From: Thermosphaera aggregans
GTDB lineage: Archaea; Thermoproteota; Thermoprotei_A; Sulfolobales; Desulfurococcaceae
Assembly: GCF_014962245.1 (NCBI RefSeq)
Contig: NZ_CP063144.1
Span: 1,106,582 to 1,170,581 of the forward strand
Direction of reading: 5' to 3'
Length of the DNA stretch: 64,000 bases
Below the pieces are notes generated by a model. It saw nothing but the letters and a program-made list of their open reading frames with translations, did no database searches and was not told where the DNA came from. Made by a program: the position numbers and the translations under genes. Positions 34,761 through 42,412 of the stretch are shown piece after piece. How positions within the stretch are numbered: the first letter of the stretch is position 1; the number at the start of each line of letters is the position of its first letter.

Positions 34761-35155
34761 GTAAGAAAAGAAGGTTTGGAGTAAGCATACCTGTCAAAAT
34801 GGCTGATTTAGTAGATGACTTGGCCCGGTTAAACTCTTGCGAGAGATCCCGTGTCATCGAGCACGCGTTAAACGAGTACCTGCATGAAAACCTTCACGTT
34901 GAAGTGGAAGAAAAACACTCCTGTATTTCAATTATAGTTGCAGTTTCTTCGAAACCTATCCCCTCAACCATTTTGGGGAAATACGTGGAAATAGTGAAAG
35001 CGTCAATGTACTATAAAACTGGTAATTCCCACATTAACATATTGATTATTGAAGGGAGTTCTGATACGATTTCCAAGCTTAGAAAGGAACTGGGGAAGAC
35101 AACGGGTAGCTTGAGGCTTATTCCTCTGGAATCAATGGTTAGGAACCATGAGTAA
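34757..35155 (+). CDS. NikR-like ribbon-helix-helix regulator with altered metal site
   Basis: A 132-residue protein. Residues 6-50 form a ribbon-helix-helix (RRFGVSIPVKMADLVDDL, CERSRVIEHAL), and residues 56-128 fit the ACT-like NikR ligand domain. The position of the NikR nickel motif (HxH...C) reads ASMYYKTGNSHINILI, so the canonical His and Cys ligands are not conserved. Its ATG overlaps the permease TGA. It is probably the repressor of the palindromic promoter at the head of the operon, with changed or absent metal response. Confidence 0.75.
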   Translation: MSKKRRFGVSIPVKMADLVDDLARLNSCERSRVIEHALNEYLHENLHVEVEEKHSCISIIVAVSSKPIPSTILGKYVEIVKASMYYKTGNSHINILIIEGSSDTISKLRKELGKTTGSLRLIPLESMVRNHE

Positions 35156-36020
35156 CGTTTACGCCTTTAAGCCCGTGAACGGGTACTGGTTCACCAGTTG
35201 GCTGGTCAACGCTTTGAGGAATAGGAATTCATGCTTAGAGGTCTCCCTAGATTTAGGTCTTACTCGTGAAAAAGTTTGTGTAAGTGGTAAAAAACTCCTG
35301 ATTAGAGATATAGAGGTAGACTTTGACGCGATTACCCCCAGCGAGGAAGATAGGGTAGTTCTCTTAGAGAATGATAGAGCATATGAAATAGCTGTTTCAA
35401 CCATGAAAGGGTATTACAAGTTAAAAGCGATTGGAATGGACCTGCCTCCCACACTAGAAATCAATGGAATACATATGCACAGGATTGTGGGCTTAAACCC
35501 TTGGGAAGATGCCTTGTTGAAAGCTAGTAAGGCAAGAGTTAGACGAGGCAACGTCGTACTAGATACTTGCACAGGGCTTGGATACACGGCGCTCGCATCT
35601 ATTGAAAGAGGGGCTTCGAAAGTAGTATCTGCAGAGATTGATCCCAATGTTCTATGGATTGCTGAGAGGAATCCGTGGAGCAGGGGTCTGGGTGATAAAA
35701 GGATCACTATTGCAAACATTGATATTGTAAATCTAATTAGATATTTTGAAGACTCCTTCTTTGACAAAATAATTCATGACCCGCCCAGGTTCAGTGCTTC
35801 AACAGGTGACTTATACGGGTTAGATTTTTACAAAGAACTCTACAGGGTTATAAAACCAGGCGGTATCTTGTACCACTACACTGGATTACCCGGTTTCAAA
35901 ACCAACTACAGTATTTTAAAAGGAATCAAGAACCGGTTGGAAAAAGCCGGCTTTATAAGAGTATACTTCGACCAGGAATCACAAGGCTTTATAGCCTGGA
36001 AACCCCTAATCACTAGTTAA
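35148..36020 (+). CDS. SAM-dependent methyltransferase, COG2521-like
   Basis: A 290-residue Rossmann methyltransferase. Motif I is LDTCTGLGYTALASIERGA near 132, followed by the acidic VSAEIDPN, and motif IV reads IIHDPPRFS. The N-terminal 125 residues are a beta-rich archaeal extension. The pattern matches the archaeal COG2521 group, with unknown substrate. The ATG overlaps the end of the NikR-like gene, so it belongs to the metal-transport operon by position, though a functional link is not obvious. Confidence 0.78.
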   Translation: MSNVYAFKPVNGYWFTSWLVNALRNRNSCLEVSLDLGLTREKVCVSGKKLLIRDIEVDFDAITPSEEDRVVLLENDRAYEIAVSTMKGYYKLKAIGMDLPPTLEINGIHMHRIVGLNPWEDALLKASKARVRRGNVVLDTCTGLGYTALASIERGASKVVSAEIDPNVLWIAERNPWSRGLGDKRITIANIDIVNLIRYFEDSFFDKIIHDPPRFSASTGDLYGLDFYKELYRVIKPGGILYHYTGLPGFKTNYSILKGIKNRLEKAGFIRVYFDQESQGFIAWKPLITS

Positions 36021-36323
36021 TTTATCTATGCTCTTGAAAACACCAGCGTCTAAGGACTTGTACTTCTTCTTCAAGTAATCTCTTATCCAGCCTGCCAGAT
36101 TGAAAACTCCCATGTTGTATTCGAGGAAACCCCGTTTGATGAGGCTGGTGATGATTGTTAACAAGTCCCTTTCTATTACGGCATCATCGATTTCCCTGTA
36201 TACCAGCTCCCCGCTCCTCGCCCTTTTCTTTATTTCCTCCCTTAGGTCAATTATTGCTATGATTTCTCCAACGCTTATGTTCTTCAGGAAGTACTCCATG
36301 ATTAATTTCTCAATACTGTTCAA
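36006..36323 (-). CDS. small helical, winged-helix-like protein
   Basis: A 105-residue helical protein I do not recognise. Residues about 20-90 contain DLREEIKKRA, DLLTIITSLIKRGFLEY and GVFNLAGW, compatible with a winged-helix with a short wing. It overlaps the convergent methyltransferase by 15 bases at the 3' end. The endonuclease III-like gene lies upstream on the same strand, 46 bases away. Confidence 0.55.
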   Translation of the reverse strand: MNSIEKLIMEYFLKNISVGEIIAIIDLREEIKKRARSGELVYREIDDAVIERDLLTIITSLIKRGFLEYNMGVFNLAGWIRDYLKKKYKSLDAGVFKSIDKLTSD

Positions 36324-36369
36324 GGATAGTAATTCCCGTATGTCACGCTCGGATATAGTTGCTCACCCC

Positions 36370-37350
36370 TCAGTAATACCATGTGTTATAATATGTGTGC
36401 TCGTAAACCATAAACGCATTGTTTCTACGAGCCCTGCAGAAACCCTTAAACATGCATTTCTCGCACAAGGGTTTTTCACTTCTAATGCACACCATCCTCC
36501 CGTGCAACCAGAAGTGGTCATCAAGCTCCCAAACACTCCGCCCACTCTTCTCCGCTAGTAAGCCGTAGGCTTCTCTTACGACCATTCGAATCAAGACGTC
36601 ATCGCTCATCGACACTTCTCTCATGTTCAATATATCGTTCCATAGTCTCCCGGAGACGACTACCATCCCTGTTCTCAACGCAATCCTTGTCAAGTGGTTG
36701 TCAACGGGTATGTAAGGCTTGTCAACGGGTTTAAACAACCCTCGGAAATGAAGAAACTTGGCGAGAAGCATTGATTTCTTCTCGACAGGGTCTTCGAAAG
36801 CCCTAAAAACTCTTAAAAAATCAGCGAAACCAGGGTTTATCCCATCACCGTGAAGCCTATTATTGCTTGCCTCGACCAGTGACGACACCCTCCCATCGTA
36901 GAGCTTAATTAGTTTCACGCCCAGATCCCGTAGGAGACGTGTTCTCAACTCAATGTCTACTGGGCGAGCGTTACCGATGCTCAACCATTTCTCAACCTCC
37001 TCCTCCCTAATTTTCGACAAGTACTCGGGAGCGAAGAAATCGGGGTTTTCATCGAATTTCATCTTGCCCAGCCGGTAGAGAAGATCGGCTCCCTTGTAGC
37101 AACCATCCTCTAGGCAGGCTTCGTACACTCGTCCAGGTCGACTCAGACGGTGATCCATTGCAACCATTACGGTGAGATATCTCAACACTTCCTCCTCACT
37201 ATGGCTTCTGGAAGGATAGAATTTAGGGTTGAACAAGTCGAGTCTCTGCAAATTCTCACTACTTCTCTGAAGAATTCTCGACATTCTATCAATAACCAGC
37301 GTATCAATGCCTAATAATTCCATGAGCAGCTTACCCCACTTACTAATCAC
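36370..37350 (-). CDS. endonuclease III-like [4Fe-4S] protein (HhH-GPD superfamily)
   Basis: A 326-residue protein. IPVDNHLTRIALRTG matches the HhH-GPD catalytic strand-helix in which the Asp attacks the damaged nucleotide (VDTHVxR in EndoIII). The C-terminus carries C-X7-C-X2-C-X5-C (CIRSEKPLCEKCMFKGFC), the endonuclease III iron-sulfur loop. The usual LPGVG hairpin before the Asp is replaced by HFRGLFKPVDKPY. It may be a DNA glycosylase with altered DNA contact, or a base-acting enzyme of other specificity. The first Met is used here. Confidence 0.72.
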   Translation of the reverse strand: MISKWGKLLMELLGIDTLVIDRMSRILQRSSENLQRLDLFNPKFYPSRSHSEEEVLRYLTVMVAMDHRLSRPGRVYEACLEDGCYKGADLLYRLGKMKFDENPDFFAPEYLSKIREEEVEKWLSIGNARPVDIELRTRLLRDLGVKLIKLYDGRVSSLVEASNNRLHGDGINPGFADFLRVFRAFEDPVEKKSMLLAKFLHFRGLFKPVDKPYIPVDNHLTRIALRTGMVVVSGRLWNDILNMREVSMSDDVLIRMVVREAYGLLAEKSGRSVWELDDHFWLHGRMVCIRSEKPLCEKCMFKGFCRARRNNAFMVYEHTYYNTWYY

Positions 37351-37396
37351 GCAGTTATTTTATTATATTCCTTCCAATACTATCTCATTAATCGTG

Positions 37397-37915
37397 ATGA
37401 TGGTAATGATGGAAGCGGAGAAAAACGTTTGCGAAGCCAGCTACTATCTTAACGGGTTCAGGGACCATGTGGTAAGCTGCGGTGAAGTAGTGATAAAAGG
37501 ATTCGTAGACGCGGATCTGATCATAGGTCGAGACGTCGTTATCCTAGGAGGGGGAAGAATAACTCTCCTAGCAGGGGAGAACTGTTTTTTAATGCCTATC
37601 AAAAACCCGTTGCTTGTTGAAAAAGCATACTGCATAAACTTGGTGTCGATTGGCGGTAGGGGGCATGTTTGGATAAGCGAGTTGAACACACGTAGAGCTT
37701 ACCTATTCAAAACCCATGTGCAGACTTTGACCACCGAGGAGGCATGGCTATCCAGACTAGCTAACGTGAAAACGCTTTCTAAAGCATCTAGGATTGTTTT
37801 CACATCACCTCACGCATATATTGAAAACATTATTTCCAAAGAGATTAGCACTGTTTACACGTATAAGCCGTATCACGATTTGAGTAGTGTTGAGGAAAAA
37901 GAAGAGTTAGGTTAA
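37397..37915 (+). CDS. conserved-looking hypothetical protein
   Basis: About 172 residues from ATG 37397 (starts MMVMMEAEKN; ATG 37406 and 37409 also fit). A longer frame to 37307 exists, but TTATTATAT near 37363-37370 predicts a start near 37390, so the short form is preferred. The first half is beta-rich (VVSCGEVVIKGFVDADLIIGR) and could be a small barrel. I recognise no family. It is divergent from the EndoIII-like gene and overlaps the opposing small coiled-coil gene by nine bases. Confidence 0.55.
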   Translation: MMVMMEAEKNVCEASYYLNGFRDHVVSCGEVVIKGFVDADLIIGRDVVILGGGRITLLAGENCFLMPIKNPLLVEKAYCINLVSIGGRGHVWISELNTRRAYLFKTHVQTLTTEEAWLSRLANVKTLSKASRIVFTSPHAYIENIISKEISTVYTYKPYHDLSSVEEKEELG

Positions 37916-38125
37916 GCTTCTTATTTCCACGATTTTCTCGCGCAGGGTCATTAGGGTTTCGTAGATTTGAAACAATGTCCCGGGAGTTACCTTATCTCCT
38001 GAGTGAAGCCTTGACACAGTTCTCTCTAACTTGTCGATCAAATCTATTGCTTCCTCGATTCTCTCGCGAATTATGGTTTTTTCACCCTCCAACGCTCGCC
38101 TTTCCCTCCTTAAACGCTTCTTCAA
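37907..38125 (-). CDS. small coiled-coil protein downstream of iorB
   Basis: Up to 72 residues, strongly basic at the N-terminus and heptad-like after residue 15 (RERIEEAIDLIDKLERTVSRL). A TTG at 38092 with a GGAGG site is an equally good start giving 61 residues. It overlaps the iorB 3' end, so translation is probably coupled. Function unknown; it could assist assembly of the IorAB complex, but this is only positional inference. Confidence 0.5.
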   Translation of the reverse strand: MKKRLRRERRALEGEKTIIRERIEEAIDLIDKLERTVSRLHSGDKVTPGTLFQIYETLMTLREKIVEIRSLT

Positions 38126-38684
38126 ACACTTTCATGTTTAACTCGAGGGCTTTCCCCTTGAATATGGCCTCTATGGCTTTTTCAACATCAGTCTTACCTA
38201 TTAGATCCTCCAGGGCTGGGTTTACTCCCAGGCTGAATCCGAGGAGCGCGATGTTGGATGATATGGGTGTTCCCATAATTCTCTTACTGACGCCCTCCGC
38301 ATCGTATAAGTAGACTCTTCCCAGCTTGCTTTTCAAGGCCTCGATCACGTCCTTCTTACCCGGGTACTTGGCTAAGGGAGGTGGTAGTATGAGATCGTTT
38401 ACAACCATCACTGTATCCTTGTTAGCATACCTTACAGACCTCCCCGCTTCTAAGACCTCCATGGCAATGATATGGTGCGCTCCCCCGACAGGTATCACAG
38501 GCGAGTCTCCCTCACCTATTCTAACGTGGACGATGACGCTTCCACCTCTCTGACTCATACCGTGAACTTCGGCAACGGTAACGTTCAAGCCTGCCCTGAT
38601 GCAAGCCTCACCTATTAATCTTCCCAGAGTGATTAAGCCTTGACCCCCGACTCCTGTTAAGACTAAATTAAACCGTCTACTCAT
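38082..38684 (-). CDS. iorB: indolepyruvate:ferredoxin oxidoreductase beta subunit
   Basis: A 200-residue pyruvate-oxidoreductase gamma-type subunit. GVGGQGLITLGRLIGEA at the start and EVHGMSQRGGSVIVHVRIG are characteristic. With IorA it oxidatively decarboxylates aryl pyruvates from aromatic amino acids to aryl-acetyl-CoA, reducing ferredoxin, a fermentation step in peptide-using archaea. It begins nine bases after iorA. Confidence 0.92.
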   Translation of the reverse strand: MSRRFNLVLTGVGGQGLITLGRLIGEACIRAGLNVTVAEVHGMSQRGGSVIVHVRIGEGDSPVIPVGGAHHIIAMEVLEAGRSVRYANKDTVMVVNDLILPPPLAKYPGKKDVIEALKSKLGRVYLYDAEGVSKRIMGTPISSNIALLGFSLGVNPALEDLIGKTDVEKAIEAIFKGKALELNMKVFEEAFKEGKASVGG

Positions 38685-38693
38685 TCACACCAC

Positions 38694-40604
38694 CTACCAT
38701 AGTTTTTCCCAATCCTGGGAGGGAGTGTTAGCAGTACTGATGGCTTTGAATGGACATATGCTCGCACATAGACCACAACCTGCGCATAAATCCTCAATAA
38801 TAACTGGCTTCCTGCTGTCAGGGTCTACTACGAGCGCTGGACATGCTGATAGATTGACACAGGCCATGCACCCAGTACACTTCTCAGGGTCTACCTTGTA
38901 AACAGGAAGTACTGTCTTAGTCTTCCTAGCATCTCTCAAGACTTCGAGCGCGCAACGAGCCCTGGATATTATTGCAATGTTTTTCCCGCTCTTAAATTCC
39001 TCGAGAGCTTTCCCAAGGGTATTTATCGATTCTTTAACCTTCAAAGGATTGATTAGATAGGTTTCGAAGCCAACCGCTTTCAAAACATCCTCGGGCATGA
39101 TCCTAGCCGTGGGCTCACCGACAGCTGTGACACCGGTGCCTGGATGGGGTTGATGCCCAGTCATAGCTGTTATCGAATTATCAAGGATCAATGGTATGGC
39201 TCTCCCTTTGTTGAAAACCAGGTTGATTACACCTGGGATACCGGCATGATAGAACGTGGAATCCCCTACCACCGCCACGATCGCCTCATCCACTACCTTG
39301 CTCAACCCATGGGCAACGCCTATCGCACCGCCCATTTCGAAACTAGTCATTTGGGTCTCGAAAGGCTTCTGGAACCCTAGAGTGTAGCAGCCGATGTCAC
39401 CGGTGAATATAACATTCCTTATCCCAGCCTTGTTCAACGCTGTTTTCACGATATAGTAGCTACTCCTGTGGGGGCATCCCGGGCATAGAACGGGTGGGCG
39501 GGGAGGTATTGTAGGCTCTATTTTTAAATCGCCAACGCTTTCCCATATGCTCGGGTCGCACTTATCGAAGAATCTGCACAGCCCATTGTAAACAACCTGC
39601 AGGGAGAGCTCGTCGTTTTCCGGGACATACTCTTTACCATATATTTTGCAACCAAAACCTAGTTCTGATGAAATACTTTTCACCTGCTTCTCAACCACAG
39701 GGTCAAGTTCTTCAACAACTAATACTCTCTCCGCATTTCTCAACACTTCTTCAACAGGTTTCCTTGGAACAGGAACAGGCATATTGATTTTTAAAACAGT
39801 AACCTTTGACTCGAGGCCTAGAATTCTCAAAGCTTCTTCAACGTGAGAGTACGCTATTCCGCTAGCTATTATAACGTCTTTCATGCCTGGGTTTATAATT
39901 TTCGCGAAAGGCTCACCGGTATCATACTGAATCTTCCTCCAAACCTCTAAAAGCTTCATTTTAAGCTTCCTAGCATGTCCTGGGACAAGGACCCACCTGT
40001 CAATCGCTTTTTCGAAGACACCCTTACATACCGGTGATTCTGGAAGGTCCTCGTCAAGTGTTACGGGTTGCCTTGTATGGCTAATCCTTGTAGTCGTCCT
40101 CAAGATGATGGGGTGTCCATACTTTTCACTCAGTTTAAACGATTCTTTAGTGTAATAGTAGGCTTCCCTAGGGCTACTTGGCTCCACAACCGGGATGTGA
40201 GATATGAACCCATACCACCTGTTGTCCTGCTCGTTCTGACTGCTGTGATGACCTGGGTCATCAGCTGAAACCACTACGAATCCTGCCTTAACTCCCGCGT
40301 AGGCGCTGCTCATTAAAATATCTGCTGCCACATTTAATCCCACATGCTTCATCGCTGTTAGACTCTTAACCCCTGAAATCGCTGCAGCATAGGCTGTTTC
40401 AAACGCTACTTTCTCGTTAACGCTCCATTCAACCCAGATCTTCAAATCCTTAGCAACTTCTGAGAGTGTCTCAACTATTTCAGTTGAAGGTGTTCCCGGA
40501 TAGGCAGCGGCCATGCATATTCCAGACTCCAGTGCTCCTCTAGCAATAGCCTCGTTCCCCATTAACAGAACCGTTTCGCCTTTCCTCGCGAGGATGGGGT
40601 TCAT
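38694..40604 (-). CDS. iorA: indolepyruvate:ferredoxin oxidoreductase alpha subunit
   Basis: About 636 residues: N-terminal pyrimidine-binding domain (GNEAIARGALESG, AYPGTPSTEIV), a C-terminal thiamine diphosphate domain (GDIGCYTLG, VVGDSTFYHAGI with the metal-binding GDS), then two [4Fe-4S] clusters near the end (CTGCMACV...CP, CAGCGLCASICP). Length and order match archaeal IorA. ATG 40604 is used, one codon after an in-frame TTG. It is divergent from the gene at 40727 across a dyad-containing promoter. Confidence 0.93.
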   Translation of the reverse strand: MNPILARKGETVLLMGNEAIARGALESGICMAAAYPGTPSTEIVETLSEVAKDLKIWVEWSVNEKVAFETAYAAAISGVKSLTAMKHVGLNVAADILMSSAYAGVKAGFVVVSADDPGHHSSQNEQDNRWYGFISHIPVVEPSSPREAYYYTKESFKLSEKYGHPIILRTTTRISHTRQPVTLDEDLPESPVCKGVFEKAIDRWVLVPGHARKLKMKLLEVWRKIQYDTGEPFAKIINPGMKDVIIASGIAYSHVEEALRILGLESKVTVLKINMPVPVPRKPVEEVLRNAERVLVVEELDPVVEKQVKSISSELGFGCKIYGKEYVPENDELSLQVVYNGLCRFFDKCDPSIWESVGDLKIEPTIPPRPPVLCPGCPHRSSYYIVKTALNKAGIRNVIFTGDIGCYTLGFQKPFETQMTSFEMGGAIGVAHGLSKVVDEAIVAVVGDSTFYHAGIPGVINLVFNKGRAIPLILDNSITAMTGHQPHPGTGVTAVGEPTARIMPEDVLKAVGFETYLINPLKVKESINTLGKALEEFKSGKNIAIISRARCALEVLRDARKTKTVLPVYKVDPEKCTGCMACVNLSACPALVVDPDSRKPVIIEDLCAGCGLCASICPFKAISTANTPSQDWEKLW

Positions 40605-40660
40605 CAATAATCACGCAATAATCTTAATGAAGAGTTGGGTTAATGAATATTTCTTTTACA

Positions 40661-40713
40661 TAGTGGGATTAATTAGTGATAAAGTTTAAATATTTAGATT
40701 CCCACTAATTAAT
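40661..40713. promoter_or_regulatory. dyad operator around the TATA box between iorA and a winged-helix gene
   Basis: ATTAATTAGTG (40668-40678) and CACTAATTAAT (40703-40713) are perfect 11-base inverted repeats, and TAGTGGGA (40661-40668) pairs with TCCCACTA (40700-40707). Between them sits BRE-like AAAG and TTTAAATA at 40685-40692, predicting a start near 40714 for the rightward gene. The right arm covers the start site and the left arm lies just upstream of the BRE, so a bound protein would block the rightward promoter and could affect iorAB. Confidence 0.62.
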
Positions 40714-40726
40714 ATATGGTGATAAT

Positions 40727-41080
40727 ATGGTTAAAGGGAAAATAGTGTACGAGGATTTCGATCTAGTTGTAGAGATAGCTCCTCGAGATAGTGAGCTCCC
40801 AGAAATGGTATTAAACGCTATTAGGAACAAGGGGAGACCGTTGTTCTTCGACGAATTGGTGAAAGAGTTCAGCGGTATTGCAGGAGAGGACAGGGTTAGA
40901 AGAGCTGTCAACCACCTCTTAGCGTTGAAAATGATAGTTGAATACCCGGATGGAAGCTTAGGAACTCCAGGCATGAAATGGGAGCCTAGGGCTGGTAAGA
41001 AGAGACGCAGGAAGAGAACTCCACGTTTAATGACGGATATTGAAGAAGGCAAAACTTACTACAAAACTCCTATTCATTAA
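40727..41080 (+). CDS. small winged-helix-like basic protein, possible autoregulator
   Basis: A 117-residue protein. Residues about 25-80 look like a winged helix (MVLNAIRNKGRPLFFDELVKE, RVRRAVNHLLALKMIVEY, a DGSLG turn), followed by a very basic KKRRRKRT patch. The ATG follows GGTGAT at six bases. No family is certain. Its position beside a strong dyad makes it a candidate to bind that dyad and control itself and iorAB. Confidence 0.6.
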   Translation: MVKGKIVYEDFDLVVEIAPRDSELPEMVLNAIRNKGRPLFFDELVKEFSGIAGEDRVRRAVNHLLALKMIVEYPDGSLGTPGMKWEPRAGKKRRRKRTPRLMTDIEEGKTYYKTPIH

Positions 41081-41087
41081 ATCTTTT

Positions 41088-41720
41088 TTACCTCACCCTT
41101 TTCTTCCCATGGGTATCAAATACCGTAACTCCCTTCCCCTGAGCACATTTTTCAAATCCTTCCAAGACTACGCCGTAACGCTCCTGTAGTTCACATATAA
41201 AATCCTCTGGAACTATTGCAAGAGCATTCCTACTGGTTTGGATAGAGTACGCTTTTGATAAAAGCGGTGAAACCTTTGCCTCCTCCACCACAACATCTAA
41301 GTATACTGGGAGTCTTGTAGTATTTACGAAGCCTCTCTGTCTTTTAACACCATACTTATCTATGAAAAATTCTCCCACTTTTATCCCATCCGTGCAGACA
41401 CCCTTATTATCGCATTCAATAGGCTTTATCTCTTCCGCGAGAATCTGCTCCAGCAATTCATCTGCAAGCGGTTTAGAGGTTTTTACCGATGACACCTCTT
41501 TGCTAGATTCTTCCTCGACTAGGCTTCTCGTTTTTGATTGACCTGTTCTAGATTCAACCAATTCTAGAATATGCTTTGCCACGTCTTCTTCAACACTAGA
41601 CTCTGATGGTTTCAACTGCTCACTAACATTCCCGACAGGTTTTTTCTCGGAATCCTCCTGCGTGTTTTTCTTGAAAAACTCGGTAAGCTTCCTACTCCGC
41701 GGCTTTTCACGCTGCGACAA
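41088..41720 (-). CDS. hypothetical protein with N-terminal PCNA-binding-like motif
   Basis: A 210-residue protein in two parts. Residues 1-90 are low-complexity, Ser/Glu/Lys rich and probably disordered, and near the start carry SRKLTEFFKK, which resembles a PIP-box (Qxx[LI]xxFF with the Gln replaced). Residues about 95-210 are a compact beta/alpha domain I do not recognise (VGEFFIDKYGVKRQRGFV, LPVYLDVVVEE). It could be a replication- or repair-linked clamp partner. The C-terminus is basic. Confidence 0.6.
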   Translation of the reverse strand: MSQREKPRSRKLTEFFKKNTQEDSEKKPVGNVSEQLKPSESSVEEDVAKHILELVESRTGQSKTRSLVEEESSKEVSSVKTSKPLADELLEQILAEEIKPIECDNKGVCTDGIKVGEFFIDKYGVKRQRGFVNTTRLPVYLDVVVEEAKVSPLLSKAYSIQTSRNALAIVPEDFICELQERYGVVLEGFEKCAQGKGVTVFDTHGKKRVR

Positions 41721-41772
41721 TTTCTCACATTCTTAAATAATGTCTACAAGGTAATTTAAAAATGGTGAGAAA

Positions 41773-42276
41773 ATGCTGATGACTCCACGGATTTTGCTAA
41801 TGCTTGCGCTGGGCTTGCTCCTATTGTCCATAATCCTGTCATTTCTAGGAAGCTATGAAAGCATAAACGTTGTTGAAGGCGCTAAAAATATTGAAGTAAG
41901 TGGAATGTCATTCTACACTCTCAGCATGCTCATACAGGATCCTAGAGTGTTTAATGCTAGAAGAGTAGAATTCGAATTCCTTAATGAAGGGGCAAACCCG
42001 GTCAACATAACTTTCAAAGCCAATGAAACCATCATACATTCCACAGTCTTACCAGCTGGAGGATCTGGTTCTTTCCAGTTAACAAGCCTTAATGTTTTCG
42101 AGAACGTGATTGTATTTGACTCGGCTGGAGCACGGGTAAGGGTGGACTACAAGCTTGAAACCGCCTCCCTCCCGTACGCGGGTTTATCCATTCTCGCCTT
42201 GATATTGTTAGTTATCGGCACCATCCTCCTCATCCAATACGTTGCAGTGAAAGTTTCGTTGAAAACAGAAAAATAA
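41773..42276 (+). CDS. membrane-anchored extracytoplasmic beta protein
   Basis: A 167-residue protein with N-terminal (about 5-24) and C-terminal (about 136-160) membrane helices and a polar, beta-rich middle domain with several NxT/NxS sites, probably outside the cell. No catalytic motif is seen. The stop codon lies inside the AT-rich promoter of the following tRNA. Confidence 0.6.
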   Translation: MLMTPRILLMLALGLLLLSIILSFLGSYESINVVEGAKNIEVSGMSFYTLSMLIQDPRVFNARRVEFEFLNEGANPVNITFKANETIIHSTVLPAGGSGSFQLTSLNVFENVIVFDSAGARVRVDYKLETASLPYAGLSILALILLVIGTILLIQYVAVKVSLKTEK

Positions 42277-42284
42277 ATATAAAA
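42275..42284 (+). promoter_or_regulatory. TATA box of tRNA-Lys
   Basis: AAATATAAAA centred about 26 bases before 42306, leaving a leader of about four bases before the mature tRNA 5' end. It overlaps the stop codon of the upstream gene. Confidence 0.55.
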
Positions 42285-42309
42285 GCTCTTGGATTATTAA
42301 AGAAGCTTG

Positions 42310-42383
42310 GGGCCCGTAGCTCAGCCTGGTAGAGCGGCGGGCTCTTAACCCGTAGGTCCCGGGTTCAAATCCCGGCGGGCCCG
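42310..42383 (+). tRNA. tRNA-Lys (anticodon CTT)
   Basis: A complete cloverleaf of 74 nt. The acceptor GGGCCCG pairs with CGGGCCC and the discriminator is G. The D arm is GCTC/GAGC. The anticodon stem GCGGG/CCCGT closes the loop CT-CTT-AA. The T stem CCGGG/CCCGG closes TTCAAAT. CCA is not encoded and there is no intron. Anticodon CTT reads AAG (lysine). Confidence 0.96.
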
Positions 42384-42412
42384 CTACCTCTTTTCTTAAC
42401 GGTGAAGGATGC

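Noticed and set aside
37307-37396. 30-residue extension of the hypothetical gene at 37397
   Set aside because: It lies upstream of the predicted transcription start and overlaps the divergent EndoIII-like gene; the residues are hydrophobic but not signal-peptide-like.
37394-37410. GTGATGATGG as box C of a guide RNA
   Set aside because: It coincides with the start of a gene and no CTGA follows at guide distance.
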